NCBI GenBank assembly: GCA_020558355.1
Contig: JAJCKG010000003.1
Location: forward strand, 1 to 64,000
Length of the DNA: 64,000 nt
Source: a bacterium 210820-DFI.6.37
GTDB lineage: Bacteria > Bacillota > Clostridia > Peptostreptococcales > Anaerovoracaceae
Reading direction: 5' to 3'
Below the pieces are notes generated by a model. The model made no database searches. It was not told the DNA's origin and saw only the letters and a list, made by a program, of their open reading frames with translations. Positions within the stretch are counted from its first letter, which is position 1, and each line of letters opens with the position of its first letter. Of this stretch, positions 61,471-64,000 are shown piece after piece. The translations under genes and the position numbers were made by a program.

Positions 61471-61675
61471 GAATAACACCTCCTTCAGTTTAGTGCAGGG
61501 TAGTAGCTTTTGGTGATTATAAAATATTTCATACCTAAGGAATAACAGAAAAGGGCCAATATAGAAAGCCACTTTTGGTTGCATTTGTCTAATGCTACTA
61601 AAAGTGGCTTTCTTCCTCTATTTTTGTTAGAATATGATTAGTAATTTTAGTGTTTAAGAAGAAAAGAGCTATGTA

Positions 61676-62131
61676 ATGAATCTATCAGCACAGTTAAAAA
61701 AATACAGAAAAAAGAGCAATCTCACACAAAACGAATTGGCAGAATATCTAAATGTATCCAGACAATCTGTTTCCAAGTGGGAAACGGGAAAAAGCTATCC
61801 CGATTTGGATACACTGCTAACAATCAGTAAATTATACAAAATCCCTATCAATAAGCTAATGGAGGATGAAACTGATCATAAGAGCGATATTCCTGATGAA
61901 TCAGGAGCCCCTGTAAAAAGAAAAGCTTTCAAATTTGATATTAAGGATTATCACATTCTCTTTTTTATTTCAATTATGCTTTTGTTTCTTATCCCTATCG
62001 GTGGTCTGATTGCGCCTTTTATTCTCGCAAAAAATAAAAAAGGCACAGCCTTGTATTCTTCAATCTCTTTTGTTTGTGTGATATGTATTCTATTATCAAT
62101 TATAAAGGTTTTCGTAATGCTATTTTTTTAA
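61676..62131 (+). CDS. XRE-family regulator with C-terminal membrane segments
   Basis: The 151-residue protein has an N-terminal helix-turn-helix (LKKYRKKSNLTQNELAEYLN, SRQSVSKWETGKSYPDLDTL), a polar linker and two to three membrane helices at the C-terminus (ILFFISIMLLFLIPIGGLIA, ISFVCVICILLSIIKVFVML). Membrane-tethered XRE regulators are common in Clostridia, often beside small membrane proteins; here the divergent 66-codon gene is the likely partner. Array D starts 24 bp after the stop. Confidence 0.82.
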   Translation: MNLSAQLKKYRKKSNLTQNELAEYLNVSRQSVSKWETGKSYPDLDTLLTISKLYKIPINKLMEDETDHKSDIPDESGAPVKRKAFKFDIKDYHILFFISIMLLFLIPIGGLIAPFILAKNKKGTALYSSISFVCVICILLSIIKVFVMLFF

Positions 62132-62154
62132 ATTCTGCAGACTTTGCGATTGTA

Positions 62155-62735
62155 GTCACCATTTTCATAGTTTGGCTCAGGGGCTGTCGCCATGAGGCGT
62201 ATTCTGGGAGCGATGGCGACCAGGGTTTCTTCCTTTTGCGGGCTTGGTCGCCATTTTCGTGGTTTGGCTCAGGGGCTGTCGCCATGGGGCGTATTTCGGG
62301 GTCGCTGGCGACCAGTTTTTTTCCTTTTGCGGGCTTGGTCGCCATTTTCGTGGTTTGGCTCAGGGAACCGTCGCCATGGGGCGTATTCTCGGGGCCCTGG
62401 CGACCAGTTTTTTTCCTCTTGCGGGCCTGGTCGCCATTTTTCTGGTTTGGCTCAGGAGCTGTCGCCATGGGGCGTATTTCGGGGTCGCTGGCGACCAGGC
62501 TTTTTCCCTTTTGCGGGCCTGGTCGCCATTTTTCTGGTTTGGCTCAGGGGCTGTCGCCATGGGGCGTATTCTGGGAGCGATGGCGACCATGGTTTTTTCC
62601 TCTTGCGGGCTTGGTCGCCAATTTTGTGGTTTGGCTCAGGGAACCGTCGCCATGGGGCGTATTCTGGGGGCCCTGGCGACCAGGGTTTCTTCCTTTTGCG
62701 GGCTTGGTCGCCATTTTCGTGGTTTGGCTACGGTA
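62155..62735 (+). repeat. 92-bp tandem repeat array D (heptamer family), 6 units plus partial
   Basis: Forward heptamers at 62155 (variant GTCACCA), 62247, 62338, 62430, 62522, 62614 and 62707 give periods of 91-93. A second forward heptamer follows at 31-32 bp and TGGCGAC at about 59-60 bp in each unit. The unit-start flank ATTTTCGTGGTTTGGCTCAG is repeated at both ends of the array. It fills most of the gap between two convergent genes. Confidence 0.96.
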
Positions 62736-62827
62736 GAGAAAACCAGATCTGGCCGCCGCAAGGACGGCGGCTCCCTGTAAGAAGGATTTTCGCTCCATAT
62801 CGCTACACCCCTTATTCTTTTATTCAA

Positions 62828-63217
62828 TTATAAAATTCGATATAACAGGTCGCTTCCACATAGGAAAAACGCAATTGCGGCAATGGAGAAAAGCAGGATA
62901 ACCGCTATCCATATAATTGTAACGCTCAGGTTACAATTTAGACTTTTCATTCCTTTTTCCGTAATGAAAATTTCATTGTATTCCGTGGCGATGTATTCCA
63001 TTTCTTTTAAGACTTTGACGCTTTCTTCTATTTCATCTTCGCTGTATCCAGGAATCAATTCCTGGATATTAGAAAACGTAAGAGGCTCTGGGTCCTCGCC
63101 TTTCTTCTTCGCTATTTTTTCCAATTTTCTTTCCGCTTTATCTATTTTTTGCAGCAAAAGCTCGGACTTCAGATCATATTTTATCAGATGCAATTTTAAA
63201 TAATCTTTTACGCTCAT
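62828..63217 (-). CDS. Small protein with winged-helix-like domain and C-terminal membrane anchor
   Basis: The 129-residue protein has a charged N-terminal coiled segment (LLQKIDKAERKLEKIAKKKG), a winged-helix-like middle (FSNIQELIPGYSEDEIEESV, EYIATEYNEIFITEKGMKSL) and one C-terminal membrane helix (IWIAVILLFSIAAIAFFLCG). The family is not recognised; a membrane-tethered DNA-binding or adaptor role is possible. It is convergent with array D and its neighbouring regulator. Confidence 0.6.
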   Translation of the reverse strand: MSVKDYLKLHLIKYDLKSELLLQKIDKAERKLEKIAKKKGEDPEPLTFSNIQELIPGYSEDEIEESVKVLKEMEYIATEYNEIFITEKGMKSLNCNLSVTIIWIAVILLFSIAAIAFFLCGSDLLYRIL

Positions 63218-63237
63218 GTTCCTACCCTGACTTTCGT

Positions 63238-64000
63238 TTACTTTTCATCTTTTGACAATTTAGGCTGAAGCTCCAGATACCGCAGGGTATCTTCTAATAT
63301 CATTTTTGCGCCTGGAGCCGCGGTTTGGCTTCCAAATTTAACGCCTTTTGGATTGTCCGCGATAACCAGCACCGCAACTTGCGGGTCATCGATTGGCGCC
63401 ATACCGATGAAGGAAGAAAAGGTTTCTTCACTATAGCCGCTTTTCCCATTCCCCTTGGGCTTTTGCGCTGTTCCGGTTTTGCCTCCAACTTTGTACCCAT
63501 CTACTTTTGCGGTTCCCGCTCCGCCTTTCTCTACAACATATTCCATAATACCGAGCATTTCTCCGGCAGTTTCTTCCGAAACGGTCTGTCTCACAATTTT
63601 GGAATTAAATTCTTTCACTGTATTGCCCTTTTCATCTACCAGCGCCTTTACAAGCCGGGGCTGCATCAGCTTTCCATCGTTTCCAAAAGAGCAAATGGCG
63701 GAAATCAACTGGATGGGTGTCACAGCCACGCCCTGCCCGTATCCCATGGTAGCAAGATCTACCGGCCCGGGATTTTTCTGTAAAATAGAAGTCCCCTCTC
63801 CCGGGAAATCGATTCCGGTTTTTTCAGAAATTCCAAAGGTATCCAGGTAATCATAAAATTTCGCGCTCCCCATTCTCCGCGCCAGCTTTACAAAAACCGG
63901 GTTACAGGAATTTCCTACCGCTTCTTCCAGAGTCTGAGTCCCGTGCGGGCTGTACCAGCGCCAGCATTTCAGCACACTTCCCGACACATTGACCGATCCC
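63238..64000 (-). CDS. Penicillin-binding protein transpeptidase, C-terminal part (cut by window edge)
   Basis: The reading frame continues past the window edge. The visible 254 codons contain the SxN motif in GNSCNPVFVKLAR, GYGQGVAVTPIQLISAI and the KTGTA motif in VGGKTGTAQKPKG, the active-site set of class B penicillin-binding proteins (FtsI/SpoVD-type). The SxxK serine lies outside. A short C-terminal tail without a PASTA domain is seen. It would cross-link peptidoglycan at division or in spore formation. Confidence 0.9.
   Translation of the reverse strand, partial: GSVNVSGSVLKCWRWYSPHGTQTLEEAVGNSCNPVFVKLARRMGSAKFYDYLDTFGISEKTGIDFPGEGTSILQKNPGPVDLATMGYGQGVAVTPIQLISAICSFGNDGKLMQPRLVKALVDEKGNTVKEFNSKIVRQTVSEETAGEMLGIMEYVVEKGGAGTAKVDGYKVGGKTGTAQKPKGNGKSGYSEETFSSFIGMAPIDDPQVAVLVIADNPKGVKFGSQTAAPGAKMILEDTLRYLELQPKLSKDEK

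Noticed and set aside
62100..62833. CRISPR-like appearance of the tandem arrays
   Set aside because: The units are 91-94 bp near-identical tandem copies with no unique spacers, and no cas gene is nearby.

Overview
The window looks like chromosome of an anaerobic, spore-lineage Firmicute of class Clostridia, probably near the Anaerovoracaceae/Eubacteriales (inference). The grounds are CoA-dependent succinate and butyrate enzymes, a manganese catalase/CotJC protein, a SpoVB-type flippase, an unfused CoaB/CoaC pair, a molybdenum hydroxylase cluster and many riboswitch-controlled genes. No phage module, CRISPR array or intact insertion sequence was seen.

Layout. 1-5.75 kb: the edge of a 3-hydroxybutyryl-CoA dehydrogenase gene, then an AspT-like carrier, a Cat1-type CoA-transferase and SucD, with a divergent LysR regulator. 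5.9-8.6 kb: ArsR, free HMA protein and P-type ATPase, with two near-identical operators. 8.8 kb: tRNA-Pro. 9-24.7 kb: a molybdenum hydroxylase system resembling the Desulfovibrio vulgaris DVU_1551-1559 cluster. It holds a MobA-phosphatase fusion, XdhC, MobB, CoA-ligase-like protein, two C-GCAxxG-C-C proteins, methyltransferase, the hydroxylase, a flavin/FeS protein and a zinc-ribbon protein. Two homologous Moco-type leader RNAs sit in it, one before the hydroxylase and one before a Crp-family regulator. 25.3-29.1 kb: TPP riboswitch and thiC-thiM-thiE-thiD. 29-41 kb: flippase, RadA, two TerC proteins behind a yybP-ykoY Mn riboswitch, an EF-G-like GTPase, an orphan cobalamin riboswitch, an MFS-CBS fusion with a structured leader, Mn catalase and a cysteine desulfurase-like enzyme. 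41.5-53.4 kb: yjdF with its riboswitch, then an 11-kb catabolic island (three amidohydrolases, MFS carrier, class III aminotransferase, two SDRs, XRE and LuxR regulators) closed by a degenerate second copy of the yjdF/amidohydrolase junction. 53.4-64 kb: LysR and EamA exporter, XRE-desulfoferrodoxin fusion, tRNA-Ser, thrC, coaB/coaC, small membrane proteins and a truncated penicillin-binding protein at the edge.

The most unusual structure is a repeat family at five intergenic loci (about 17.65-18.12, 24.74-25.27, 41.09-41.37, 56.71-56.78 and 62.16-62.73 kb). Each roughly 93-bp unit carries three copies of the heptamer GTCGCCA or its complement with fixed geometry: forward, 31-32 bp, forward, 28 bp, reverse, 32-34 bp, next unit. 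The sequence between heptamers differs almost completely between loci, but heptamer, spacing and orientation order are kept. Two loci carry the unit in the opposite orientation. I do not recognise this family, and it is the best candidate for an undescribed system here.

Coordinates come from reading the sequence by eye. Family assignments come from memory of motifs; no database search was run.
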